Source: Pradoshia eiseniae (GTDB lineage: Bacteria; Bacillota; Bacilli; Bacillales; Pradoshiaceae). Taken from it: DNA of 64,000 nucleotides. The translations under genes and the position numbers were made by a program. Shown here one piece after another: positions 24,232-33,479 of this stretch (its first letter is position 1; every line of letters begins with the position of its first letter). Location of the stretch: positions 1 to 64,000 of the forward strand of contig NZ_PKOZ01000010.1 in the NCBI RefSeq assembly GCF_002946355.1. Reading direction: 5' to 3'. The notes below the pieces were generated by a model, which was given only the letters and a program-made list of their open reading frames with translations, made no database searches and had not been told where the DNA came from.

Positions 24232-25866
24232 TTAAGAAAAATCAAACCCTAGCTTACTGATAATATCCTTATTTACCTGCACAGCTCTAAAGGATCTCTT
24301 GTTTTTCTTAATCACTTTATAATCAACATCATTTCCTCTATTTGAGAATTTCATAATAAACCCCCTTTTCATCCACAAATACCGGATCTGCTTTTCATTT
24401 GCTCCTAACCTTTCTTTCAGATAGGCTGGTGCAAAATAAAATTCTCCATTGTGATAAAAAGCGTTAATCGATCCATGGGGCTCGAAGTCGCTATAAAGCT
24501 TGTTTCGATTAGCATCAATTTCTTCTAGTGCATTCTGTAGCTCCAGTAAAGGCATGTCCGCTGAATTATTTAACTTATTCATTTCTATATAAAGTTGTTG
24601 AAGTGCCTTTAAATCAACTTGAAAACCTTCTTGACGGAATAACTCGTTCAACACATGTCCGGTAAAGACAATGAAAGCATAATGGCGAGATAGTCTCTTT
24701 AATACAGCATTATCATTACTAACTTCTAAATACTCCTTTTCATATTCCAAGAATTTATTCAAATACCGCTCCCGGCTACTTTTCCAACGTTTTAGAAACT
24801 CTATCCCTATAATTCCGTAGTTATTTTTAACAGATTTATAGAGCTTGTTTAAGAAGTCTGCTTCAACATTTTCAAAAGCAAATTGTGTAATAAGAATTAC
24901 CCTAGCCGGAACCCCTTGGGCATTTGCATAAGTCACTATTTCATTTTCTCCAGACGTGATCATCAAGGAGCTCCACGAGTCTGTGCGCTGGCTGCCATTT
25001 ATACTCCCTCTTTGCTTTCCAGTATTATTTACATATTGATAAATCATAGGTTGAATAAATCTTGAATCATTAGCTCCATTTGAATCATCCAATATATGAG
25101 GGAATGAATTTAAAAACGTCGAACGTCTTTCTATCGCGACAAGTGTTGTATTAAATGTACCAACATATTTTTCAGGTTCACCCCATACTGAAGCACACAT
25201 GCGCATAAGACCACTTTTCCCTGTACTTGATGTGCCTGATACATCTACTACTATCGGTTTTAAATCAGCCTCATGTAGAATGACAGAGGCAAACGAAGCT
25301 AATACTGGGAGAACTGCTTTAGGATGGTTCTTAACTAAGTTGAATACATTATGAATCCACCCCTCGAGAGTTCCTTTCGTTTGGAAAGAGTCCAATAATT
25401 GCTCCTCTCCAATGTCATTTGGTAATACCTTTAGATTTTTTTCTACCAATGGATGGACAAACCTACCTTTTATTAAACCAATCCTGTCTGTCATCTCAAT
25501 CTTAGGTATGTCATTCTGCCCTATAAAGAGGTCAAAGTATTCTACAAAGTATTTTGCATTTGTATCATTACAGCTTAATCCCTTATCGGCCAACTTCAAT
25601 AGTTCCTTCTTTGAGGCCAGTACACCTGCCGAAATAGTCTCGTAGTATAAATCTCCTTTGTTTTCCCAAAATATCTCGTAAAATACGTCATTTCTTTCTG
25701 TATGCTTATACATCTTGGTAACAACAGGAGCATTTCTACTTATTTTCTTTAACGACTCTTCTATCCTCCCATTCAGACTCTTATATTCAAGTCGATAAAG
25801 CTCATTCTCCACTATCGAGAAGGGATATGGTATCTTCCAGTTTTCTTGTAGTGGTATTTTATCCAT
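24232..25866 (-). CDS. DUF927-type replication helicase/ATPase
   Basis: ATG at 25866 follows GGGGAGG; the frame extends upstream to 25881 inside that site. The 544-residue protein has the DUF927 layout: an N-terminal region that binds the target (~1-170), Walker A SGTSSTGKSGLM (~212), a Walker B-like block FPHILDDSNGAND (~255), and sensor region SLMITSGENE with GVPARVI (~303). A C-terminal winged-helix-like domain (NEKQIRYLWMKRGFIMKF) follows. DUF927 proteins occur in phages, satellites and integrative elements as replicative helicases. With the iteron region at 21.1-21.8 kb it would give element B a self-replication module, which is inference. Confidence 0.8.
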   Translation of the reverse strand: MDKIPLQENWKIPYPFSIVENELYRLEYKSLNGRIEESLKKISRNAPVVTKMYKHTERNDVFYEIFWENKGDLYYETISAGVLASKKELLKLADKGLSCNDTNAKYFVEYFDLFIGQNDIPKIEMTDRIGLIKGRFVHPLVEKNLKVLPNDIGEEQLLDSFQTKGTLEGWIHNVFNLVKNHPKAVLPVLASFASVILHEADLKPIVVDVSGTSSTGKSGLMRMCASVWGEPEKYVGTFNTTLVAIERRSTFLNSFPHILDDSNGANDSRFIQPMIYQYVNNTGKQRGSINGSQRTDSWSSLMITSGENEIVTYANAQGVPARVILITQFAFENVEADFLNKLYKSVKNNYGIIGIEFLKRWKSSRERYLNKFLEYEKEYLEVSNDNAVLKRLSRHYAFIVFTGHVLNELFRQEGFQVDLKALQQLYIEMNKLNNSADMPLLELQNALEEIDANRNKLYSDFEPHGSINAFYHNGEFYFAPAYLKERLGANEKQIRYLWMKRGFIMKFSNRGNDVDYKVIKKNKRSFRAVQVNKDIISKLGFDFS

Positions 25867-25955
25867 CAGCAACCTCCCCATTCTCCATCGAAATAGAAAA
25901 GATTGCTTTACTATTTAGCAGAATATACAATAAAGATGTAATACCATTTTTCATT

Positions 25956-25998
25956 CCTACTAATTCAGTGCCATGAGTTAGTAGGCTTTTTATTTTTT
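25956..25998 (+). terminator. Plus-strand terminator without a plus-strand gene
   Basis: The 8-bp stem CCTACTAA/TTAGTAGG with a 14-base loop is followed by CTTTTTATTTTTT on the plus strand only. Both neighbouring genes are on the minus strand, so it ends either an antisense or small RNA, or transcription from an unseen plus promoter. Confidence 0.55.
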
Positions 25999-26025
25999 CG
26001 TTGTTACTTACCCCAATGATAAAAA

Positions 26026-26328
26026 TCAGTCCCTTCTCTTATAACTCAAAAAATCCCCACCATTATTTCGGACCTCAACATAATACTTATCCATGTATTC
26101 CTGGACCTCTTTTTTATTAAAAAGCCATTTTGCACCTAACCGGACTTTTGGAAAGTCATCTTCATATAAAAGGTGTGTGACTATTGTTTTCCAAGACATG
26201 TTTAAATAAGCGGACAACTGTTTAGAATTCATGAAGAACACATCTGTCTCTAATTCTTTTAAATGCTCTTCAACTCTTTGAAGATATAATTCTTTTAATT
26301 CTTCTTCATCAATTTTTAAAGTAATCAA
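26026..26328 (-). CDS. Excisionase-like MerR/HTH_17 DNA-binding protein
   Basis: The best start is TTG 26328, 7 bp after GGGGTGA; the ATG 30 bp upstream has no site. The 100-residue product has an acidic N-terminal helix (DEEELKELYLQRVEEHLKEL) and a winged HTH with the usual excisionase pattern: FMNSKQLSAYLNMSWKTIVTHL, DFPKVRLGAKWLFNKKEVQEYM. It directs excision by bending att DNA in related systems. It is transcribed away from the repressor and integrase genes, an arrangement typical of a lysogeny-type switch. Confidence 0.75.
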   Translation of the reverse strand: MITLKIDEEELKELYLQRVEEHLKELETDVFFMNSKQLSAYLNMSWKTIVTHLLYEDDFPKVRLGAKWLFNKKEVQEYMDKYYVEVRNNGGDFLSYKRRD

Positions 26329-26356
26329 AAGCAATTCACCCCATTTTTTGTATTTC

Positions 26357-26460
26357 ATGGTTTACAAGAATCCTAAAAAAAATTGCATTCCTTATCATGT
26401 TATCCACTACCATGTTTGTATACCATGGTTTACACCTCCTTGTGAATAAGATATACTATG
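26357..26460. promoter_or_regulatory. Divergent operator region of element B
   Basis: Between the excisionase-like and repressor genes the motif CATGGTTTACA occurs twice (26357 and 26423 regions). A symmetric CCATG-TTTGTATA-CCATGG and a further CTATGG lie between. Related half-sites in both promoters are what a Cro/CI-type switch needs. The exact operators are inferred. Confidence 0.5.
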
Positions 26461-26520
26461 GATAAATCAATATCAAGAAAAAAATGACATTTTTTAAATT
26501 TTTTCCTAAGGATGAGTCAT

Positions 26521-27018
26521 ATGAACGATTTCGGAAATTATCTAAGAAAACTACGTGGGAAACGTACCTTACGAGAAATGGAGCAGTTAACCGGACTAAG
26601 TCACTCTTATTTACACACATTAGAAAAAGGCATTGATCCTCGCTCAAAAAAAGAAAGAAAACCAACGCCTGAAGTTTTACAAAAATTAGCTTCAACGCTA
26701 TCCATAGATTATTATGAATTACTAGAAAAGGCTGGATATGTTAATAAAAATGATTTTTTCATTCAAGAAACTTCGGAGGGTGTCAAACTTTACACTGGAA
26801 ATGAGCTAGCCAATAGAGATGCGCCCTATCCTACTCTTTCTGAGAATTCATTACATGCCAGGGAAATCTCACAAGAGACGGAATCATACTTGGATGACCT
26901 ATCAATATTCCTTAATAAAGATGTTATAACATACTACGGTCATCGGCTTACTAAAGAGGAACGAGATAAAATCTCAGAAATGCTAGAAAGGATGTTCCCT
27001 CAGTATGTAAAAAATTAA
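26521..27018 (+). CDS. CI/ImmR-type HTH repressor
   Basis: ATG at 26521 has AAGGATG upstream at a proper distance; the ATG at 26512 is part of that site. The 165-residue protein has an N-terminal XRE-family HTH (FGNYLRKLRGKRTLREMEQL, SHSYLHTLEKG, then LQKLASTLSIDYYELLEKAG). The C-terminal half is unrecognised and lacks an S24 protease motif. It starts 60 bp from the conserved CATGG sites and is followed after 44 bp by the integrase gene on the same strand. It probably represses the excision and replication genes. Confidence 0.8.
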   Translation: MNDFGNYLRKLRGKRTLREMEQLTGLSHSYLHTLEKGIDPRSKKERKPTPEVLQKLASTLSIDYYELLEKAGYVNKNDFFIQETSEGVKLYTGNELANRDAPYPTLSENSLHAREISQETESYLDDLSIFLNKDVITYYGHRLTKEERDKISEMLERMFPQYVKN

Positions 27019-27062
27019 AATAAGAGATTTATTAAATATCATTGAAAGGAGGTGAAACGATA

Positions 27063-28223
27063 ATGGCTTTTATCCATAAACGCGGAAACAAGTGGGCATA
27101 TATTGTGAATATCGCAAACGATCCAGCAACCGGAAAACGGCGCCAAATAACGAAGTCCGGATTCAAAACGAAGAAGGAAGCTCAACTAGCTGCAAACAAA
27201 CTAGAGGAGAGCATACAGAACGGACAAGTAATCAAAGAATCGAACATTACCTTTGAAACATTTGCTAACGAGTGGCTATCCTATTATGCTACTCAAACAA
27301 AAGTTAGCAGTGTAAGGGCTCGAAAGATAGCGATGAAGCATCTTATATCTGCTTGGGGACATCTCCCCATTCGGAAGGTTACGAAACACATGTATCAGGC
27401 TCGAATCAACGAGTTGAACAAAAAATACAGTCGTAACTACATTGACAGTATTCATACAACGGGAAATATGATATTCAAGCATGCTATACGGCTTGATTTA
27501 ATCCAACATAACCCTACAGATAGTTTTGTCATGCCGAAAAAACATTTAACGGTAAAGGAAATAGAGGATGAGACACTTCAGGAGAAATTTTTGGAGCTTG
27601 ATGAGCTTAAAACCTTTCTAAGTCTTACAAGAAAACATGGCTTGGATTTAGATTTGCTCACTTTCGCTACATTGGCATATACAGGGGTTCGTTTAGGAGA
27701 GCTTTTAGCACTAAAGTGGAGTGATTTAGACTTCAAGAAAAAGACATTACGGATAACGAAGACCTACTATAACCCCAATAATAAACAAAATGGTTATGAA
27801 ATTCTTACTCCTAAAACCCAAAAGTCTATTCGGACTATTATGATTGACGATATGCTTATATCCTTATTTAAAGATCTTAAGCATGAACAAAAAAAGTTGA
27901 TAATGAAACAACGTCCAATATATAAAAACCATGATTTTATCTTTGCAGAAAATCATGGTCATCCAAGAGTTATGAAGAAGGTTATGCTAAGACTACAGCG
28001 ATTATTGAAATACATGGACACTGATAAGCACATAACACCTCATAGCTTTAGGCATACACACACATCTCTTCTCATCGAAGCTGGTGCAGGAGTTAAAGAG
28101 ATCCAGGAAAGATTGGGACATGCTGACATAAATACAACCATGAACATCTACGCACACATGACAAAAAATATAGAAGAAAAGACCTCCCGAAAGTTCAGTG
28201 AACTTACGAAAGGTCTCCTCTGA
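27063..28223 (+). CDS. int: Tyrosine recombinase (integrase) of element B, intact
   Basis: The start ATG 27063 follows AAAGGAGGTGA; 386 residues. An N-terminal AP2-like arm-binding domain (IHKRGNKWAYIVNIANDPATG), a core-binding domain (~60-165), and a catalytic domain with the full set of residues are present: Arg in YTGVRLGELLALKW, Lys in the following beta hairpin, HSFRHTHTS, LGHADINTT and Tyr in NIYAHMT. It should integrate and excise element B at the att-like sites. The 3' end contains a hairpin. The related stub at 2490 and the dead copy at 13913 both lack function, so this is the only active integrase in the window. Confidence 0.95.
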   Translation: MAFIHKRGNKWAYIVNIANDPATGKRRQITKSGFKTKKEAQLAANKLEESIQNGQVIKESNITFETFANEWLSYYATQTKVSSVRARKIAMKHLISAWGHLPIRKVTKHMYQARINELNKKYSRNYIDSIHTTGNMIFKHAIRLDLIQHNPTDSFVMPKKHLTVKEIEDETLQEKFLELDELKTFLSLTRKHGLDLDLLTFATLAYTGVRLGELLALKWSDLDFKKKTLRITKTYYNPNNKQNGYEILTPKTQKSIRTIMIDDMLISLFKDLKHEQKKLIMKQRPIYKNHDFIFAENHGHPRVMKKVMLRLQRLLKYMDTDKHITPHSFRHTHTSLLIEAGAGVKEIQERLGHADINTTMNIYAHMTKNIEEKTSRKFSELTKGLL

Positions 28224-28255
28224 AATTCCTGATTTCAGGTCTTCTTATAGTGAAA

Positions 28256-28274
28256 GTTAGCAAAAAGTTAGCAT
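28256..28274. repeat. Putative arm-type repeat, right end of element B
   Basis: GTTAGCAAAAAGTTAGCAT, a tandem of GTTAGCA, matches the left-end copy at 15327. Confidence 0.6.
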
Positions 28275-28300
28275 TTCACTTTTCATAACCTTCCGAATCC

Positions 28301-28345
28301 CTATATATCAAGGTTTTTGGGGCAAGATTACATCATGCCGCCCAT
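28301..28345. repeat. att-like site 3 (right end of element B)
   Basis: The core TACATCATGCCGCCCAT lies at 28329-28345 and is preceded by CTATATATCAAGG, nearly identical to att-like site 1. The downstream DNA does not restore a groEL reading frame, so the true groEL end must lie elsewhere. Confidence 0.8.
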
Positions 28346-28452
28346 AATACTTACAATTATCCGCTTAATTTTCTTCTCATTAAAACTTTAAGCTGCTTGT
28401 AATATTGTTCTTTCCAAAATATAATAATGTATCTCAAACATTCTATTATGAA

Positions 28453-28644
28453 CTATGCTTTAGGTAATATTTCATGAAATACATTGTATTTTTCAATTAT
28501 ATTTAAAAAAGATCCTTTATCTTTTATTTCAAAGTTAAGCTCAGTAAAACAAATTTCATGTGAAATTGTGTAATTGATATCTAATATGACATTGTGGCTA
28601 TATTCAAAAAAATCCCTGCAATATGGACAAGCTATTTTTTTCAT
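28453..28644 (-). CDS. Small CPYC protein (63 aa)
   Basis: ATG at 28644 with AAAGGAGC about 12 bp upstream. The product begins MKKIACPYCRDFFEYSHNV and has one further Cys (HEICFTEL). It could be a small zinc-ribbon or redox-like protein, but only one CxxC is present. The family is not recognised. It lies just outside element B. Confidence 0.5.
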   Translation of the reverse strand: MKKIACPYCRDFFEYSHNVILDINYTISHEICFTELNFEIKDKGSFLNIIEKYNVFHEILPKA

Positions 28645-28715
28645 AAAAATTAATTTGCTCCTTTTTAATAAGTGCTAATAAAAAATCCAGCGTAGTCGAT
28701 TACTTTACTAGTTCT

Positions 28716-28868
28716 TCATTCCATCAACATCCATTCTAAGCAGCTACATTCTGTTTCTTTTTTGCTCTTCAATTTAAAATCCACTCTATCTACACTTTTT
28801 GTGAATCCAATTTCGAAGTTTGAAATACCCTCTTGTTTTGTATGTATTTGAAATAACTCATATATCAT
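28716..28868 (-). pseudogene. Possible 3' remnant of an unknown gene
   Basis: A 50-codon frame gives MIYELFQIHTKQEGISNFEI... ending ECSCLEWMLME. It reads like a structured C-terminal domain, but it has no ribosome binding site and an in-frame stop shortly upstream. It is probably the end of a lost gene. I do not recognise the family. Confidence 0.3.
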
Positions 28869-28964
28869 ACTGAGATAACAAGAAATTTTGAAACTATTGC
28901 CTGTTCTACTTCACGTCATGCTTATACAAATCCAAGCGTATTGCAGTAATAAGATAAAGAAACC

Positions 28965-29740
28965 GTTAGATTTTCCACCGAGTGATACAGAATCATTTAT
29001 TTCATAGACTTTTCTCCTCTATAAATAATTTGGTTATGTATGACGAATACCAGTTATTAATAGAGTAAGTTATTTTCCATTTTTCATCAAATAGATACCA
29101 TCTGTTACGTCCTGATTATTATGGTCAGTTACTTCTATCCATACATTCCCCCGCCAGCGGCGCCGCCATATAGTTCTTAGAAAGCATCTGCTGTATATCT
29201 TTCTGTTGGTGAAGCACTCAGTCCAGGTTCTTTTTGATGGAATTGCTGTCAAACGTGAAAAAGGATGTACGATAGATATACATAGAAAAGACAGCAATCA
29301 TACCTGTCAACGTCACAATGAACAAACCTTTTAGGAAAAGGTTTCTTAAACATAGCGAACCTCAGCAGCTTCAAAACTTGAATTAAGAATTGAAATGAGA
29401 ACAATAGAGCCAATAAAACAAGAATTGGCATACTCTTTTAAACCCACTCTTCCCCATGTTTATGAAACGGAGGTCCTCTTGATAATGGTCATAATGTCCT
29501 TCATCAATCATCCTTTGGAATACCCGTTCCCCTTCTTTAACGTTCCTTTTCATGATTTTGCATAATGCCTCTACTCGCAGGAGCAACATTTCTAAAAAAC
29601 CTTTTTCAATTCTCTTCAAACCATAGGCTTCAAAGAAAACTCCTATTTTTTGCATTCCTTGCCGTATCAATCATAGATGGCATCGCAGATTCCGAATGGG
29701 GAAGCATGCTTAAGAAAAGACACACAAGGTATAAAAGCTA
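28965..29740 (-). pseudogene. Decayed copy of the VOC / membrane protein / phosphotransferase cluster
   Basis: The segment is a damaged relative of 52190-53170. In order it holds the 5' end of the VOC gene (28965-29020), the 187-aa membrane protein (29040-29440; VWIEVTDHNNQD and FKKPFPKRF survive, but with frameshifts) and the C-terminal part of the phosphotransferase (29430-29735; FFEAYGLKRIEKGFLEMLLLRVEALCKIMKR and IDEGHYDHYQEDLRFI). Homology stops abruptly at about 29740, 170 bp before the end of mcrC. The loss of frames shows it is not functional. Confidence 0.85.
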
Positions 29741-29854
29741 CTCTAATTGAAATAACTTAGGAAGATATTACTCAGCATGGTCCCGTTTGTATTTCCCTAA
29801 GAGTTAGTGATGATTAATTGGCTACAACATTTTTCTACATGTTAAATTGAAAAT

Positions 29855-29882
29855 CACAAAAAAGCCCCCAAAAGGGAGCTAC
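29855..29882 (-). terminator. Terminator of mcrBC
   Basis: On the minus strand the stem AGCTCCC/GGGGGCT with a TTTT loop is followed by TTTTTT, about 30 bp after the mcrC stop. Confidence 0.8.
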
Positions 29883-29912
29883 CTAACACCAACATAAAAA
29901 ATCATCGAAGCA

Positions 29913-30980
29913 TTAATTCTCAAATATCCACCTTGTCACAATCTCATCCAACTGCGTTGCAATCTCTCCAAAAGACCGATTCAAATCCAATGCCCTCACA
30001 CTAATCTTATTACCACCCATCCTATAATCATGATTCAGGGTAATGTCCTCATCTGTTTTAGCATATAGCAATAACCCGCCCACATTGCCTGTATGATGTC
30101 TATCCTTGTTTTTCACATACGTATAAATTTGATAAAGATTATTGGACCTGAGTGTATGGCTGTCAAATTGCGCAATGGTCTGCATCGTTTGTCCATAATA
30201 TTTCGTATCAATGATCAACGTCTTCTCTCCATACGTAAGCATGATATCGGTCTGCATTGCCGGCAGGAATTCACGGATATCATCGTCTACTTCCCAGGAA
30301 ATTTGGGAGGGCCTTGCTCGCAGCTCAGGATAATGCTTGCGATAATATTCCAGCACAAACTTCTCAAACAGCCTGGACATTTTCTGATTATCCAAGAATG
30401 TGGCGAGCTTTTGGTCGCCCTTTTCCGTTGTCAGAAGCAGTCCATCAAGTACTAAAAAACAGATATTCATAAGCATCCGATAGGATTGGTTGTTCCGATG
30501 GTACCTTAGCTGATCCCATCTGATGAATGAAGGCTCAATTTCATCGACATGGCCGAAATAGATTAATACTTTTTTCAGCTTCAATTTATTCTCTCTCTTC
30601 ACTTCATTGGAGCGAATCAGCAGCATGCTCGTTGTTTTTAAGATTCTGTTCAGCTCGATATTCTCGGACAGTTCGTCAAATTGACAGGCAAGCTGAGCTT
30701 TTCGTTGTAGCTTCAACTTGATTGATGAAGACATATCGATTTTTCCGCGCAAGGAGGATAAGGTTTCCTCCTTGTCGACATATTCTCTGTGCAGACCTTG
30801 CTTCACCTGGCCCGCAATCCCGATAGCTAGTATAGCAGCGAACAAATCCTGAATATTATCGAACGGTTCCGTTTTGATTTGTTCATACTGTTTCTGTTGC
30901 AGGCATTGATAGGCGTAGGAGAGCATATAATAAATGTTTTGGATATAAATCGATTTATCCTTAATCATGTAAAACGCCAC
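29913..30980 (-). CDS. mcrC: McrC-type nuclease subunit of a modification-dependent restriction system
   Basis: 355 residues from GTG 30980; ATG 30968, overlapping the mcrB stop, is an equally possible start. The N terminus (YIQNIYYMLSYAYQCL) and the PD-(D/E)XK core (MQTDIMLTYGEKTLIIDTKYY, about residue 240-262, with Asp and the DTK triad) are typical of McrC/YdjA-type proteins that cut DNA when driven by the McrB GTPase. The gene overlaps mcrB, so the two are coupled. Length and motifs are complete. A ~75-bp shard of this gene also occurs at 40782. Confidence 0.88.
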   Translation of the reverse strand: MAFYMIKDKSIYIQNIYYMLSYAYQCLQQKQYEQIKTEPFDNIQDLFAAILAIGIAGQVKQGLHREYVDKEETLSSLRGKIDMSSSIKLKLQRKAQLACQFDELSENIELNRILKTTSMLLIRSNEVKRENKLKLKKVLIYFGHVDEIEPSFIRWDQLRYHRNNQSYRMLMNICFLVLDGLLLTTEKGDQKLATFLDNQKMSRLFEKFVLEYYRKHYPELRARPSQISWEVDDDIREFLPAMQTDIMLTYGEKTLIIDTKYYGQTMQTIAQFDSHTLRSNNLYQIYTYVKNKDRHHTGNVGGLLLYAKTDEDITLNHDYRMGGNKISVRALDLNRSFGEIATQLDEIVTRWIFEN

Positions 30981-33345
30981 GCAAACGGCTTTCCCATTTT
31001 CTCACCTTCTCAACCTCATCAAACCAATATTCCCTAAGCATTGGGAGAATATCGTATTCAATCACCTCTGATAGCCATTCTTCCGTACAGTTTGTTTGCC
31101 CGCTGAAATAACTATGACCAATACAGAAGCCCGCTCCGAGCGAAGGGTCGCTTGCGATATCTTGGTTAAGCATTTTAATTTCGGCAATCACTTCATCTAG
31201 CATTTCATTATCCAAGCCGGTCTGATACTTCTTGAATCCTTCACTGTCAAAAGCAGGTGCCATATCAAAGAAACTGAAGCGACGGCGCAAGGCATAGTCA
31301 ATCATGGCCAAGCTTCTGTCTGCAGTGTTCATCATCCCAATGATATACAGATTAGCTGGTACTGAGAACGGCAACCCATTATAGGCCATTGTCACTTTTG
31401 TGCCCCGATACTCCTTCTCAATCAGCATCAACAGTTCTCCGAATATCTTGCTCAGGTTCCCACGGTTGATTTCATCGATGATGAAGACATATTTATCATC
31501 TGGGTTGCTTTCCGCCTTTTTGCAGAATTGATAGAACACACCGTAACGCAGATCAAACCCGTCTCCATGCGGCTTATAGCCCATGATGAAATCTTCATAG
31601 GAATAGTTTTGATGGAATTGGATGAACTCTATTCGTTCTTCATCCTCCGTTCCAATCAAAGCATAGGCCAAGCGTTTTGCCGTATACGTTTTCCCTACAC
31701 CAGGGGCGCCTTGCAGAATGATATTCTTCTTATGCTTGAGCAAGGACATGAGCGTATCATAATGAATCTCATCCAGATACACTTGATCCAAGAAGTCCTC
31801 TTTCGTGTAAGCTGGCAATTCCTCTTTCGCTTGCGGGAGAGGATTTTGCTCTCTGATGATATCCATGATTACGTCGTATTCTTCTTTTGTCAGTTTAAAT
31901 AAGGTACCATTTGGGTTCTGGAAATACTCCATCCCTTCAAGTTCTTTTATACCTTTTAACGTGCTGTAATCAATTGGTTCAGACAAGCTTTCTAGCTTCT
32001 CGACTGGCAAATGCTCTCCGTCATTTTCTTGCACAATTCTGCCCAGTGCAACGACTTGTTTGACAGGTGTGGACTCATACCCAATGACATAATCATCTGC
32101 GTTTGCATCCAAGAAGTTCTGGAAGATTTTGCGCTTGTTTCCGGTGATGTTATATAGCGTGAAATTCTGCTCCTCTCCAATGCGGAGGCTGCTGAAGCTC
32201 CAGGTTTTCGGGTTGGCATTTAGCCACCAATACTGTCTCGTGGAATCTTCGGTCTCTTTCTGCGTATATAAGGGAATTTGGGATAAATCAGTTTTCTCCA
32301 GGGCTTCCTTCAGCTCTGGTCTTAATCTCCAAATATAGCTTCCTACTTCATTCTTTGTAGCATTTTTACCGACATAAAGAACGGGCCACCATTTCGAATT
32401 GCTATCATCGTCCTTGGTCAATAGAGGACAATTTGTTTCCTTATGAACGCGCTTAGCAAGCGAAGAAGAGCCGATATTGTAAAAGCCTTTGCTTTCCCCA
32501 TATTTTTGGCTAAGCTCCGTGCACGTAGCCTGCCCTCCATTATCGAGGAGACGTTTCATGATTGTCAGAGAATCATTGGTGAACACCTTTTTATTATGCA
32601 GTAGATCCAGCCATTGCTCCGTCGTTATATCCGGATGATAGGATGTTTCTCCCGGCCACCATTCACTATTTTCCGGCTCATACCGGCTGCCGAAATAGAT
32701 AATATCATCCGTCAAAATATGAAAGGCGTTATCGGGATAATGCTTGTCACCCAGTCGTTGCTGACTCATCTTGCATAATTCCTCATCCTTCATAATGGCA
32801 GAACGGATTTCCTCACACATGGAGAAATAAGCCTTAATACTTTCCGTTCTCCCTCTTTTCGGCAACTCAGGGAACTCAATCTTAACCGCCATTTTCTTAA
32901 ACTTCTGCGGTTTATATAAATAATAGCTATCCGGATAGCGGAAGAATAAATATGTACTGATTGAATTGGCCGTTTGGTAATGCTGCTTCCACGATTCCTC
33001 TCCGTACTTCTCTAATAAATTCTGTGATGTTCTTATGAAGGTATCAACCCGTTCCACAACTTCCTTGCTTTCATCAAATAAGTCTAGGAACATTGCCCGA
33101 ACCGCTTCCGAATCCTTATTAGAGAATTCAATCAGCATGCCTTTCGGAAAATAGTTGCGTGCGGTCAACAAGTTGTCTGCCTTCGCAAATGAATTTGTTA
33201 GCATTTCTGTAAAGTTTTCAGCGTTGATATCCCAGCGTTCCTGGAACCACTGGATGGCTTCCCACTTATATACTTCCTCAGAAGAGATTCTGCTGAAATC
33301 CTTCTTATAATCACTTATGATTTGTTCCAAAGATTCACTATTCAT
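30961..33345 (-). CDS. mcrB: McrB-type GTPase subunit with internal EVE domain
   Basis: The start ATG 33345 follows GAGGAGAG; 794 residues. Residues 1-210 and 210-360 are two N-terminal domains, including a SWWPG-like aromatic block (SEWWPGETSYH, SKWWPVLYVG). Residues ~375-460 form an EVE-type reader (QYWWLNANPKTWSF, DDYVIGYESTPVKQVVALGRIV). The AAA+ GTPase has Walker A GAPGVGKT (~546), Walker B VFIIDEINRGN (~620) and the McrB signature MMNTADRS (~673) followed by the arginine finger region RRRFSFFDM. It should recognise modified bases and power McrC. It is functionally close to the B. subtilis YdiS/YdjA (BsuM) group, by motif only. Confidence 0.9.
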   Translation of the reverse strand: MNSESLEQIISDYKKDFSRISSEEVYKWEAIQWFQERWDINAENFTEMLTNSFAKADNLLTARNYFPKGMLIEFSNKDSEAVRAMFLDLFDESKEVVERVDTFIRTSQNLLEKYGEESWKQHYQTANSISTYLFFRYPDSYYLYKPQKFKKMAVKIEFPELPKRGRTESIKAYFSMCEEIRSAIMKDEELCKMSQQRLGDKHYPDNAFHILTDDIIYFGSRYEPENSEWWPGETSYHPDITTEQWLDLLHNKKVFTNDSLTIMKRLLDNGGQATCTELSQKYGESKGFYNIGSSSLAKRVHKETNCPLLTKDDDSNSKWWPVLYVGKNATKNEVGSYIWRLRPELKEALEKTDLSQIPLYTQKETEDSTRQYWWLNANPKTWSFSSLRIGEEQNFTLYNITGNKRKIFQNFLDANADDYVIGYESTPVKQVVALGRIVQENDGEHLPVEKLESLSEPIDYSTLKGIKELEGMEYFQNPNGTLFKLTKEEYDVIMDIIREQNPLPQAKEELPAYTKEDFLDQVYLDEIHYDTLMSLLKHKKNIILQGAPGVGKTYTAKRLAYALIGTEDEERIEFIQFHQNYSYEDFIMGYKPHGDGFDLRYGVFYQFCKKAESNPDDKYVFIIDEINRGNLSKIFGELLMLIEKEYRGTKVTMAYNGLPFSVPANLYIIGMMNTADRSLAMIDYALRRRFSFFDMAPAFDSEGFKKYQTGLDNEMLDEVIAEIKMLNQDIASDPSLGAGFCIGHSYFSGQTNCTEEWLSEVIEYDILPMLREYWFDEVEKVRKWESRLRGVLHD

Positions 33346-33479
33346 ACTATCTCTCCTCATAAGATGCCTTTATACTTTTATTATATCTTTCTGCATATAT
33401 TTACTCAAAAAGTCCTGTATTTCCTTTATGACTTTTCATTTAGACTGGTAGTAAATATTCTTTTCGAAAGGACGATCCT

